NCBI GenBank assembly: GCA_030549205.1
Contig: JAUKTV010000007.1
Location: 1,798,001-1,862,000, forward strand
Origin: Apiosordaria backusii
Lineage: Eukaryota > Ascomycota > Sordariomycetes > Sordariales > Lasiosphaeriaceae
Reading direction: 5' to 3'
DNA length: 64,000 nucleotides
Under the pieces are notes generated by a model. It did not search any database. It saw only the letters and a list, made by a program, of their open reading frames with translations, and was not told the DNA's origin. Shown piece by piece: positions 33,529-45,667 of the stretch (positions are counted from its first letter, which is position 1; each line of letters opens with the position of its first letter). The position numbers and the translations under genes were made by a program.

Positions 33529-36500
33529 ATGAATAAAATAACAAGCATGCGTCACTGGCCAGCGACCAACTTTGGCATCTCGCGGGGGAACATGGCTGCT
33601 ATGCAGGCCATGAACAACCGTCGAGACGTCACAACACAGGGGCCACCCCCGATACCCGCACCCCAGCTCCCCATCGCCGAGTCCCCCATCTACTATGCCT
33701 TCAACGTCCCCTTCGCCTCCGATCTCGCCGGCCCAGACACCGAAGACATCCTCCACGCCACCACCGATGCTGTGCTCCGCTGGACACATCCCGCCGAGGC
33801 CCCCGACGATGTCCCCGTTCACGCCCTTCATGTCCACGTTATGAACCTCGAGGGCCTCCGTCAGCTTTGCCACAGCATCACCCACAACAACCTGCCCATC
33901 GAGGCCCATGTCATTTCGGGCACTCCTAAGAATGCCCGTGGCCTCGTTACGACTGTGTGCTTGTCCGGTCCCGCCGAGCTGGTGTATCAAACACGCGAGG
34001 CTATTCTGAACAAAACACCCATTTCGCTAGTGCGTCATCTTCTGTGCAACCCGTACTTTTCCCGTTTCTTGTGTGTGCTAACTGTGTGCCAACAGCGTTG
34101 CACAACCGTTGATGTGGATGGGAATTTGGTTGCCAATCTTGCAGAAGGCGTTTTAAAGAAGTCAGTGACAGACTTCCTTGACGAGACCTCAAGATTTTGT
34201 GGCGTGGACATCTTCCTCCTCGGGCCCAAGCTTGCTCCGGTTGTCGACGGCTTGAATGGTGACGTGGAGCTCCGGAGAGACCAGCGCTGGCGGGTAGCCA
34301 TCTATGGCGACAACATGTCTGCGGAACATGCCAAGACCCGTGTCCTCATACACATTGACCAACTTGTAAGTTGCTTTTTTGATTTTTGTGCCGACATTTG
34401 ATCTAACTCGGGAGATTGATTAGCTAGGGAGAATTGTTGATTCCATTCAGGTGGACTACAGCATCCAGCAAATCTTGATTGGGCGCAACCGGAAGAATAT
34501 CAAGCTGATCGAGTCATCAACTAACACGGCCATCTATTTTCCGCCGCCGTTCTTGAACTGCTACTCATACTGCCCACCCGGTGCAGCACGTCGGGGAGAG
34601 TCGGACGTCTTCATCACTGGCGAGAACTCCCAGGCTATTGAGCAGGCAAAGTACAAGATCCACGACTATCTCACGCGTATTCGGCTCTTCGTCAAGGATG
34701 TTCAGATATCTCCTGCCAAGCTCGACAGTGTTCTGCTCACCCGTATGGACAAGGTGCGCAAGATCGCCGAGAACAACAACACGCACATTGTCCCACCCAG
34801 TCTTGGATCCAGGAAAAACCTGGCTCGCTTTCAAGCTCAGGAAAACTTGCCTATTGAGCGCTCTGTCCGCGAGTTTATGGCCTTGATTGGGCAGTTCTAC
34901 ACCGCTACGTGGTGGATCTCCCATCCCGACGGCCGCCAGGCCCTGCCGACTCCCCTCGATATCCGGACTATGCTCAGCGATATCTGCGCCAACTCGGAAG
35001 CTGATGTGACTTTTGACAAGATGTGCTTCACCATTACAGGCTCCGACGAGGCCGTCAAGGCTGCTCTGATGGTCATCCATGAAATCAAATGGGTCAACCA
35101 CTCCCAATACCAGATTCGAGTCAAGATCGAGCTCGCCAACGAACATAAGGAATTTGTGAGCGGAAAGAAGAATGGCAAGATTAACAAGATTATGGGACAG
35201 AGCAACGTGCAGATCATGTTTGAGACGTTTGGCGAGTACAACTTCAACATTGAGGTGGTCACGCATTCATATGACGCCGTCAAGCACGGGCTGACGCTGG
35301 TGGAGCAAGAGATGCCGGCATCGATTTCCTTCCATGTCCCGGATCAATATCACAAACGCATCATCGGAATTGGCGGACAGCACATCCAACGCATCATGAA
35401 AAAATACTCGGTCTTTGTCAAGTTCTCCAACGCGATGGACAGAGGCAAGATGAATTTTTTTTTTGGGTTCCTATGCTGGACTTTGACTGACACGCTTTTA
35501 GGCGGTCTCAGCCGAGAGGATGATGACAGCAGGGTTGACAACGTTATTTGCCGCACCCCGGCACGCAACGCCCAAAATCTTGAGCTCGTAAAGAGCGAGA
35601 TTCTTGAGATGGTTGATAGGGTTGTAAGACGCCCTTCCCTAATGGTAGATCCCAGAAGCGCTAACATGAATTTCCCCGATGAAGGACTCTGAATTTATGA
35701 ATCAGACCGTCAAGATTGACCGGCTCTATCACCGTGAACTGCTTTCCAGGTTGCCCGAGATTGAAGAAATGGAAAAGAAGTGGAACTGCAAGATTGTTTT
35801 CCCCAGCACGGAGCAGGCAACTGATGAGCTCACTGTGTCCGGTCCCCAGTGGCTGGTACCCAAGTGTATTGATTCCTTTTTGGTGAGTGCTGTTTTCCTG
35901 TGTGGTTCCCTTAACGCTCTTGTCTTTCCAGTATGGCTAACATGGTGTGCTCAGGGCATGGTCCCGGATAAACACGAGGTGGTCATGGAGCGTACGGCTT
36001 CACTGATCAAGTTTTTGGAATCGCCGGAATTTGTGCAGAACATTGTTCCCAAGCTGAAGACGCAGTATGAAGTCGATGTGACGGTGCACGAGAATCCCGA
36101 GGAGCGGGCCTCCAATGGCAATCCTTCGGTCACCCTGCTCTGGCAGTTCACTCGCAACAACGCAGGCGGTGTCTCTGATGCGATGGACTTCCTCCAGGGC
36201 GAGTTTGCCACCGCTGGAGTGGAGCCTGTCTTCATCAGAGGTGCTCTGTCTCGCCCCAAGCCGGACACATTCGAAGAGGCGCTGCCGTTCTTCGATTCCA
36301 AGCTGCTTCAGCACGCACCCGCGCCGGTGGCCACTGATTCTCCCACGAAGCCTTCCTTTGGCGAGGAGACCGCTCGGGAGCGGTCTAGCCTCCTCGAACG
36401 TCTTCGCAGGCCGGGAAGCGGCATGTCTTCGATCTCGTCTTTCCTGGACCGAAGAAAGAACAGCTCGCAGTCGGCCACCAGCTTTTTCAAGGGCTCCAGC

Positions 36501-36788
36501 AATGTGTCCAAGTCGTCACTCGTGTCAATCGAGTCGACCCGAAGCTTCAACGCGGACCGGAACCCCTGGAATGACAGCGGTGTCAACCTCGCGGACGACG
36601 AAACCGGCAGCCCCTGGCCCTCAGCCGTTCTTCACGGAAACGGCATTGGCAACAAGCTCGCCGTGCCTCATCATGGCGACATGACACCTCGCCACGCCGC
36701 CCGTCAGTCTGCGGACAGCGGGCGTCCCTCCACCTCTCATTCAACAAATTCAGGATACCCCGGCCCTCATCCTGGGCCATTTCGTTAA
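33529..36788 (+). CDS. multi-KH-domain RNA-binding protein
   Basis: Six exons: join(33529..34029,34096..34365,34424..35444,35502..35623,35685..35882,35955..36788), 981 residues. Introns are 66, 58, 57, 61 and 72 nt. The third starts with GC (GCAAGA...TTTTAG), a GC-AG intron; no GT donor gives a workable product. KH-type cores are seen in QILIGRNRKNIKLIESS, a degenerate KIMGQSNVQIMFE, and HKRIIGIGGQHIQRIMKKY with a complete GxxG. The continuation GLSREDDDSRVDNVICRTP requires the GC-AG splice. The C-terminal 200 residues are Ser/Pro-rich and disordered. The architecture is like Bicaudal-C/vigilin-type fungal KH proteins that bind mRNA; the targets are unknown. The leader is CT-rich. Confidence 0.85.
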
Positions 36789-38639
36789 CGTTTTAACGTC
36801 TTCATGGTTGTGATTTCGCCAGATTTTAGACACGCATTGTTTGCTTTTTTCTCTGACGTGTGCGGCGAGGAAAAGAGAAATACCCAATACCCCTTATGGC
36901 TGGATATACCCAATGGCGTAAAGTAAAATACCCTGGTAGTTGTGTTGCTTGCTCTTGTTCATTTGGTTGGTTGTCCGTGGATTTCCTTTTTCTTTCGTTG
37001 AATTTCTTTTCATTTCCGATTTCTTTTCATTCGCTATTCTTCTCAAGGAATTTTTCTTGCACTGTTAAGGAGACGAACTTGTTCGCATCCCTAGCATGAG
37101 AGGAGGGGGCGAGAATCGGAAAAGAACACGGGGCAAATTTCAGTTTCTTCTTTTGGTTTTTTGACGCATTATGATGTTTTTGTTCATTTCGGAGGAAGGA
37201 GGATGACAAACGAGCTTTTTTTGTTGATGCTCTCAGTTTTTTGATACCTGAAAAAGCAGTTTTATACCCGGGATGTGTGTGTTGTGAGGTGGACGAAGGA
37301 TGGATGGATGGATGGATTGTAGAAAGGGACGGATACAGATGGATGAGGCTGGAAGAGAGATGATATGATACCACGTGGATTGGACGGGAAGCAAAGGGGC
37401 CCGATGGTAGAAGAAGGGCCAGAGGATGGGGATGGGAAGTACGCGGAGGTGAGCGGGGAGGCGGGGAAGGGGTCAAGAGGGGGAAGGAAAGATGGGCCCC
37501 TTGAGCAAAATTTGAAGATGAAGAAGAATACAAGAAGATGAAATACCCCGATTTTGCGATTTCGTGTGTTTTCTTGGTGTGTTTGAGCGATGCTTGTTGC
37601 GTTGAACTGCCCTGTTTTGTTGGTTATTTCGGTCCTTGTTTTTTCTTCTGGGGGATTGGACTCGGGTTTCGAGTGAGGTTGTGTAAAGGATAGGACTTTT
37701 TCTCCAGGGGGGCCAAGTTGAAAAGGGGGTGACGGTTAGAGTGGAGGTAGATTGGGGGATTGGGTGCGGGTGCTCCAGTGTTTTTCTGTTGTTATGTGTT
37801 GGCAGTTGAGTTTTGCGTTTGCTCTTTTGATATGTTTTTGGACCCAGACTGGAAAGACTTGATTTATGTCACAATTTGTTATTATTCTTGCGAATTCTTT
37901 TGAGAGAGAAAAGATACCCTGATTTTGCTTGATACACAGATATGGCTTGTAGGCAATTGAAAGGAGGAACCTGCTTTGGTTAGGTACTGGGATGTTCTGG
38001 AGTGGTTGTTGTTTGCATTTCTGGGTTTATCGCAGATTTGTTTTGCTGGTGAGTATCGATGAGAGAAAGGGGTGGGTGGTGCGGATGTCATCGTCTGGGT
38101 CGGGTTAGTGTTGCTATTGACAGTCCTTGGGAGGTTTCCCTTCTGCTTGGGTAGTTGGCCTGGGAGTAGTTATGACGTTGAATACTATTGTGCCCTTTCC
38201 ATTTTGCTTGCTCGACTACTCCTGAAGGCAGGTAGTAGAATATATTTCTAGAACTTATAGTACTGTTGTTGACGTTAGTGTTTACAGATGACGATGAAGG
38301 TGAACTGTTTGTCACCTGGTGTTGGCATATTGAGAGTATAGTCCCGAGACGTACCATCGTCCCATCCCAAGATAACAACACTGTTTATAACCGCAGATCT
38401 CTTAAGTAGTGTAGTGGTAGGTATTTATGAGTCCACTTCTATTTTCGAAAAGATATACCTGGTTCGGTAGTAGATCCCTCCTCTGCTCCTTCGCTTGTCC
38501 TAAGTAGTTATGGCTGTCACTTCCTTATCCCGCCATCCCCTTCCCCCTTCTTATTCACACCTCGTCCCTCATACTCTCACGGTTCCTTTGCCACACATAC
38601 CACATATCCATAGCTCTTTTCAATAAGGAAACAAGATTT
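36789..38639. other. intergenic, 3' flank of KH gene
   Basis: Contains a T/G-rich 3' flank and a (GGAT)5 microsatellite at 37298-37317. No supported gene. Confidence 0.5.
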
Positions 38640-38733
38640 CCATGTGGTATAGCGGTTAGCATACCTACCGCGTCGTGACGGCATGGTTGTCGAAATTGTC
38701 GAGGAGAACCAGGTTCAAATCCCTCTCCTTTTT
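38640..38733 (+). pseudogene. tRNA-like Pol III element (decayed tRNA, possibly intron-bearing)
   Basis: An A-box match TGGTATAGCGG (38645-38655), a B-box match GGTTCAAATCC (38712-38722) and a T5 run (38729-38733) are arranged as in a Pol III gene. The box spacing fits a tRNA with about 20 nt of intron. The T-stem flanking the B-box is mostly unpaired, though, and no good acceptor stem forms. I read it as a decayed tRNA or a tRNA-derived element rather than a working tRNA. Confidence 0.45.
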
Positions 38734-39813
38734 GCCCTCCCTCGTCTCTACTGTTCTTCCTTAGCGACAGAACGGCGGCTGCCACGGGGCCCCATTTAGA
38801 CTTGATCGTATTTTAAAGAAATCTGTTATGCCGTCTGTTTTGCATTCGGAATGACAGTGAATCCCAGCCCTTTCTCACACATGCCTCCTTTCCGTAAGAC
38901 ACGAATCTTTTTTCTACCAGGCAATCTCTCGAAGACAGAACAATTAGGTAGGTAGGCTGAAATCGATGATGTTTTCTCACCCGTTCTGGCAAGCTCAGCC
39001 TGGCACCTCCTTCCCCCTTACGCTCTCATAGCTCCTTCCCCACCAACACTTCCAACCCACCTTCATTACCTGGTACCCTACCTATCCTACCTTCCCCCTT
39101 CACCCTTCCCTCCTACACCCCTTCCCTCTAGATATAACACCTCCCCGCCGCTCTTTCTAACAATAATAACTACAACAATAAAGAACAAACTCTATGTGGC
39201 AGTGATTAGTAGCATACCGGGGAACCCTTGCCTTCCCGTTCCCGGGTCGGTCTTCTCCCCCTTGGTGACTCAGTGATAATCTTTTTGTTCGGTTCTTACC
39301 TCACTTTTGTCCCCCTTCTTGCCCCCCTTAGCTTCTAGGTAGGTATCTGCTTGTATACATGGCGTCTCTGTAAATGTCCAGATAACAGCCACCGACGCAA
39401 ATATCTAAGGTAGACAGACATGTGAGGATTTACATAGTATGCCCTACTCTAACATCTCCAACACTGTAACTATCAGACTGCTGTCCAACCGCACAGCGCA
39501 CAGCACACATTCAACAACACTAGACCCACGAACAACACACGAACAACACTAGACCCATGCCACACAAGCTAGACAGAACAAGTTCAATAATTTTGCCCAT
39601 TACCCCCTTCCCTCCCAACCCCCTCAAACGCCTTCAACCTAGCCTGGCTAGGTAAATAATAAATACCATGAACAAGAAACCAAAATCCTGGAACTGATAC
39701 ACCTGCTGTAGTAGTTGAAATAGTCATCTCCTATCAATACACCTCACTCCCTCCGTTCTTTTCCCTCCCCCACTCCCCCCCCAACCTCCTTCCCCCTTTG
39801 CCTGACATCACGC
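38734..39813. other. intergenic
   Basis: A second, weaker tRNA-like start (ATGTGGCAGTGATTAGTAGC) lies near 39194, without a paired T-arm. A short direct repeat of an acgaacaacac-type unit lies near 39530-39555. No gene is supported. Confidence 0.45.
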
Positions 39814-40909
39814 TCACGAAATAAAACACAAACACCCCAACCCCAAATAAAACACCGCCAACGGATACACCGCCAACCCAACCCGATTCTTCACCACCCC
39901 ACTTCCCCCCAGGATACTCACCCCCGCCGCCAAACTCCACCCCACCAACACAAGATACACCGGAATCCTCGCAATCCAGTTCAAGCTCAGCGCCGACAAC
40001 AACGCGGCAATGACGAGAGGAAAAAGGGTGTACCCAATGATACACACACTTTGCGCAAACGATCTGTGATTTTTTTTTGTGTCAGCAATTCCCATCCCCC
40101 TTTTCCAAAACAAAACAAAAAAACCGCGAGGGACATACATATTCCCCCCCAACAACCGAATCTGCACCGTCACCACCCCCATCCCAACCCAAACCATCGC
40201 AAAAACACCCGAAAACACCACCTCCCTCTGCCTCTCCCTGCTCTTCAAGCTCAGCAGCGCGCTCAGCAGCAAGCAAAACACCAGCGGTCCCCACAGGTCC
40301 CAATCTCTCAGTCCAGAGCTCATGTAGTTGTTGCTCAGCAGTGAATCAGCATCCATCGCTCTTGATGCCAACCCGACAATCTCCTCGCGGGCTTGCGCGA
40401 GGCGGAGGTTGCGCACATCTGACAGGGAGGGCATGGTCCCGCCAAAGATGTATTTGGGGTAGAGCACTTCTTTGAGTTTGGACCAGATGGCGGAGAGGTC
40501 GCGGAGGAGGGTGGTGGTGACGGGTTCGTCGATTGTGTTGAGGGGGGCGGGGCGGTCTTCCCCGGATAAGCCCCAGCGGGAGGAGAGGGCTGTTGCTGTG
40601 GAGTGCGTGGTGGAGGAGATGTTGCCTGAGGGGAGGGGGCGGGAGGAGGAGGAAGGGGCTAGGGGGTCGTCGAAGGAGTTGAGGTCGGCTTGGGGGGGTG
40701 GGGGTTAGCTGGGGGGACAATCAAAGGAGGTTTGATGAGGGAGGGACAGTGGGAGGGGATAGGGGCGGTAGAGAGAGGGGGGAAAGTGGGAGGAAGGGAA
40801 ACAAACCATCATCGGGGTCAATCAAATCATTGATATCCTCGTCCGGATCGTTGTTTTCGAGGTCGACCTGGGGTGCGGATTGGTAGTTTCTTCTGTTTGG
40901 AGCCGCCAT
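39814..40909 (-). CDS. Yip1-family Golgi membrane protein (Yip4/YIPF6-like)
   Basis: Three exons: complement(join(39814..40063,40139..40688,40807..40909)), 300 residues. Intron 1 (118 nt) has a GTTTGT donor, AGCTAAC branch and CCAAG acceptor. Intron 2 (75 nt, GTATGT...ATCACAG) is in frame and stop-free; removing it restores LLGGNISFAQSVCIIGY. The N-terminus is acidic and cytosolic (NNDPDEDINDLIDPDD), followed by LNTIDEPVTTTLLRDLSAIWSKLKEVLYP, the typical Yip signature. About five membrane helices then fill the C-terminal half. Family members bind Ypt/Rab GTPases and act in ER-Golgi traffic. Assignment to the Yip4/YIPF6 branch is likely, not certain. Confidence 0.86.
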
Positions 40910-42308
40910 TGTTTGTGTCTGTCTTTGGGCTCGCTCCCCTGTTCCTTTCTGGGGTTTTGGTGTTGTTTATCTTTTACTATGCGGTTGTGTCTATTCGGAG
41001 TGGTCTGGGATTCAGATGCGCAATTGTTGTGATGTCGTTATTATTCGCTCTGCCTTTGTCGTGATTGTAAGTGTTGTAAGCTTCCCGCCGCGCAAGCAAT
41101 TGCCAAACTGACTGACGTTGCCAGCAAAAGCACCAGGCCAGATTGTTAGTCCTGCTGCGCCAAGAAACAGGTACCTTGGGAGCTGTTAGTGTAGACCATG
41201 TGGGGCAGCCTCCAACGAGCTCCCCCTTGTTAGAAGTTGAAGCTTGGGCCCCGTTTTCCACCACCTTCCATCCCACCACCCACTCCCTACCTGAGTTTCT
41301 AGGTCACGATGTTTACAAAACGGCAGCTTACATCCCAAGCCAGATCATGTGGTTCTATTCCTTAATTACCTCCAATTTTCTTCTATTTATGACCTTGTAA
41401 CATCTAGAACATTTTATGTATAGGCTTGTTTATCCAGCATCGATTCTGCACCTCCCCATATTCCCCCCATTTACCGATCATGCTCTCTGATCCTGTAGAC
41501 CACATAGTCATGAATAACTCAAATGAATACTGTGTTTCTTCTCCCCGAGACCTAGTGGAGATAGTAATCAAGGATATCCCATCTGCCAGAGAAAAAACAA
41601 ATTGATTGTCAAAGTTGTGTCTGTTGTGTGCAGGTGTTTGTGGCACACGATCGGAGGGATCGCGATTTATTAGGACCTCACAGACTCAGAGTGAGAGTGT
41701 GTGTGTGTGTGTGAGGTGAGGGGGCAGGGCAGGGCAAGGCAGGGCGGGGAGATGGGCGGGGAGTTTTGTGTGACGGTCTCCTACTCTACGAGGTTGCCTC
41801 CGCTGCCCGCGTTGTTTGGTGCACAGCTTTGATGGTGAATCTATACAGTGGGTAGAAGTCTCGGGAGAATAGACAAACCCATCATCAACTGGCATATCTT
41901 TCCCCTTTCTCTCTTGTTGGGTGGTGTAAATTTGAGTCGTATCCATGCAGCTATCCATCTTTTCATGGTGATGGTATATTAGGTATACTACAATTTTTGT
42001 AGCAAACTATAGATAGTAAACAAAATGCCTTCTTCCGCTCATCCCAAAATTCCAAAAGGGTATCATCTCTTGCCATGAAATAACCAGAAAATATAGAGTA
42101 TTAAAGTAATTTTTTTCTGTATCAATGCCCATGCCTTATGCAAACGTTGATGTGTGTGAACTAAGCCAAAAGTGCCATTAATATTTGAATAAAATGTTTC
42201 CCCCGCTCAGATTTTTTGTCTTGAAATATGCAAGCATGATTTTACTCCGTATGGCTGATAAATGTTCGTTCCCGAGATCCAAGCCATAGACACCTATAAT
42301 GATGAAAA
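40910..42308. other. intergenic between the Yip1-family and PAS genes
   Basis: Holds the Yip1-family promoter (just above 40910) and the PAS gene 3' UTR (just below 42308). A GT microsatellite at about 41698-41713 is followed by GGGCAGGGCA-type repeats. No gene is supported. Confidence 0.5.
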
Positions 42309-44332
42309 TTATTGCCAAAAATATCTTGTTGATGCAGATGGCTCCCCGGTGTTAGGTGGTAGGGGTCCGTGTGTGGTTATGGATGATGGTCGAGATGATG
42401 ATGGCTCGCCCCATTGTGGGGGCTGTAGCTGGCAGCGGGCCGGTCCTGGCTGTACTGCTGCTGGCTGTGGAGAGTAATAACGTTGGTGCTGTTGGTGTTG
42501 ATGGTGCTGCTGGGGAATATGGTGCTGTAATGTGTTATAAGATGAGGTCGACCGTAGTTGCTGCTGAGAAGCGTCGTATCCGCCGCCATACCGATAAGGT
42601 GAAGGTGCTGCTGCCGGTGGTGACCAGGAGGCCCGAGCTTGGTGTTGATGATTACCATACATTGCCTCGTCTAATGATGCATGTCGTGTCCGAGTATAAC
42701 CATGAGGTGCCCCGGCTAATGGATGGTGGTTTGCCCCATACGCCTTATCCTGCTCCTGATTGTTGTTGCCGTTTGGATCCCAAACCGGAAGCCCATCTGG
42801 AGGCTGCGCACCCCTCCTCGGCATGCCGTGACCGTAGTTTGCCAGATTTCCGTTGATACCGGATAACGCCCAGGCAAACACGGCCACATCCCGGATTGAT
42901 CGCATTAGGTCTGTTGGTAATCAGTCTTTGGTTCTCCTCGGTGATATCCAGTGGTTTCTACACGAAAAGTTTGTTGAGAAACAGACCCCTTGCGGGACGT
43001 CCCACATCGGACAGAGAAAGGTTTCACTTACGGTCAATCGGAGGTCCGCCTGCCGCCTTGACGCTTTCGCGGAGCGGCATGTACTGAGGGAGAAAAGGCG
43101 GCCGGAATGTGTAGAGTAGGTCGGGGGGGATGTATGGCTCAATGGGTTGTTGGGCCCAGGGTGCTGCAAAGAGGCCATTCTGGTAGTTGAAGGCCGAAGG
43201 AACAACAGGCTGTAGGTCAGGAATTGGCGGTCGTGCTCTGCGCAGGACGACGACCAATCCGTCCGATGTGCACGAAACCACGGCCTCCAACTCAAACGTC
43301 CGGGGAGACTGCTGTAAAGGCAAAGTGTACGAACTCGCCGAGGTTGCTGAACTTGTTGAGCTCTCTCTGCTGTCGAGGCGTATCCTGTCGTCATCCTCTT
43401 CCTTGATTACAATCACGGAATCACTGTCAATATCCATGCCGTTTCTATCCGAGTTCGCTTTGCTGCTGTCATCGTCCTCGTCCTCATCCTCGTCCTGTTC
43501 ATTCTCGCTCTCATTCCCCGCGTGCTCCAAATCGGCTCGAGGATCCTTGTACCAGAAACGAAGATAGGCAATGGACTCATTTGCTTTGGCACCCTCCAGG
43601 CATCTTGATGCGTTCTCGAGGCACTGCTGCTGAATACAGTCGTAGAACGACTTGTCCATCAGCTCGTCGGCGCAAAGGCCTATGATCTGCGTAACCGAAG
43701 GAGTGGCGTACATGATGTTGAGCTCTCGACTAAAACGGTTAAGAATCAAGGCAGCACGTGGCTCACGTTCCATGGCGGGCATTTTGAACTTGGGCGAGAG
43801 GTGTTCGAGCATGTGATAGCGCGGATCTAACGGTGAGCAGGAAAACTTCCTTCGAATCTGCGGGGCCTCTTTGGCTCTCCCTGAATAGTATGTGTTAGTA
43901 ACTGCCTGATTGTAATTCACGAATGCTGTGGACGACATACTCTCGCTCCTGTCGCCCTTGAAGTAAATGCTGATGGACGCTACCAAGACAGTGTGGACAA
44001 CAGTAAAGCAGCATTCGCAGTTGACATATTCACCCTTGCTGGAGCGGATTCGGGCATAGTGCAAGACGGCCGCCTTATCCATAAGAACACCTCGGCTGTG
44101 GATTGAGCGTGCGAATGGCACCTCATCCGGGTGGAAGTACTCAAAGCATGAACTTCCCTTTACTTCGTCTGGATGATAACCGAGGATATCGAGAATGGAA
44201 TCTGAGGCGAAGAGAATATTGGCATCGGGCGTGAGGTCTAGCAAAAACACACTATCAGTTCACGCCCCTTTTTGAATTTGGTTGTGTCAACATACTGTGT
44301 ATGGTCATAAACGTCTGGTCGCGGGGATCCAT
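42309..44332 (-). CDS. PAS-domain protein with Gln/His-rich C-terminus
   Basis: Four exons: complement(join(42309..42910,43032..43880,43941..44237,44296..44332)), 594 residues. Exon 1 is 37 nt (MDPRDQTFMTIH). Introns are 58, 60 (in frame; removal gives KGDRSERRAKEAPQ) and 121 nt. A clear PAS domain starts at NLTPDANILFASDSILDILGY (about residues 13-33), with HPDEV and a C-terminal IYFKG strand. A second PAS-like segment, PRAALILNRFSRELNIMYATPS, follows. An acidic stretch (NEQDEDEDEDDD) comes next. The last exon begins HLMRSIRDVAVFAWALSG and ends in a Gln/His/Tyr-rich tail. No GATA zinc finger is present, so this is not WC-1. A sensory or transcriptional adaptor role is inferred only from the domains. 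Confidence 0.87.
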
Positions 44333-45630
44333 CTGAGCTGATTATCGTGGGGCTGCTCCAATGAGCGGTCCTAAGTTGCAAAAAAGGGGTCACAAAAGTT
44401 TCTCCATGCGTCGTCAAAAACAGCAGTAGATAAATCAGTCGAGAGGGACTCGGTCTGAGGGGCTAGTCTCAGAGAGGAGGGTCGAGCAGACTGTGCAGTG
44501 CAAGGACAAGAAAAGACACAGGGGCCGGCGGTCTGGGGCAAAAGAGCCTGGGGCGAATTGGTCCCTACAGAGCTGTTCGTGGGACTTCCCGAGCCGGGGA
44601 AGGAAAGACCGAAGGTCCCACAGGACACAGAAGCTACGACAAGCCTTTGGAGTGACGGTGAAGGCCGCCTTGGGGGGTCTCGCCTCAGCGTGCTGTCCTC
44701 GACCGCTGCGTCTCGTTGCTGATAACCGAGGCGGAGTATGACACAGATCCCGCCGTCACCTGGGAACGGATATATCAAGTCTCACCCGTTCCACGGCCGA
44801 GCGGTTCTAAAGTTGCTGGCGGAAAAGGGAGGGCCGGCGAGGGGCGCGCGGGGAGGCGCGAGAAGCCCTGGAAGTCTTGGAGAGAACCGGCAGGGTGCAG
44901 ACACTCGCTGACAAGCAGCCGTCGACTCCTTGCCCGGCGTCACAGACAGAATGGTAGCAGAAAGTGGTCGCAATGTCGCACGGCTGGTAATGTCTGGGCT
45001 TTCCCGGTTTGGTGCAGAGCGCGCACAACCAGAGGCACGGGGGCGGGCGGTGTTGCAAAAGGGGAATGCGTGTGTGCGTGTGGTGGGTGTGCTCTGTGAG
45101 AGCTGTGAGCTGTGTGTACGCTGTGTGTGCTGTGTGTTGTGGTGCTGGGAACCGCTGGAGGGGTAGTCTGGTAAGAGAGAAGCGTGTCGGTGACGCCCAA
45201 CAGACACAGGCAGACTGCTGTAATATCTGTGGCCTTGCTGCTCTTTCTTTCACAAGTATCGGGTGCCGAGCCGAGGGATGTTGATACCTGACACTTGAAC
45301 AAGATAATGTTGAAAGCAAGAGAAAAGGGCAGGCGTGTTGTATTAGATTACTGGCTGATCAAACGGAGGACACTGGGCCGAGTTGGGGAGGTGCCAATGT
45401 TCCGCTTTCACCCCCGTGGACATGCGGGACTTGATAAGCGGGAACGCGGACAAGTGTCAGGGAAGATGCCTGAACAGCTGCAGACGGTAGCAGGCGATCC
45501 TCGGTAGAGCAATTGGTGGATGGAGGGTAAGGAAGCACGAGGGAGGAGGAGGAGGGTTTGGCGACGGGAGAAGAGCTTCCCGGACGACAAGCAGCTTAGA
45601 CGAGATGGGTAAGTCCTTTTGCAGTTCCAT
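44333..45630. other. PAS gene promoter region
   Basis: Upstream region of the minus-strand PAS gene. Positions about 45055-45150 are strikingly TG-rich (TGTGTG/CTGTGTG runs). No gene is supported. Confidence 0.5.
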
Positions 45631-45667
45631 CCCTTTAACTGTGAAGTACTACTTTTTTTTCCTTGGC
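45631..45667 (+). repeat. left terminal inverted repeat, about 37 bp
   Basis: Matches the reverse complement of 48186-48222 with one difference. Confidence 0.88.

Noticed and set aside
26236..43940. Apparent excess of stop-free introns whose length is a multiple of three
   Set aside because: Across the window about 10 of 27 introns I placed are multiples of three, close to the one-third expected by chance.
43032..44237. PAS gene as a white collar (WC-1/WC-2) photoreceptor
   Set aside because: No GATA zinc finger is present, and the first PAS domain lacks the GRNCRFLQ-type flavin-binding motif of LOV domains.
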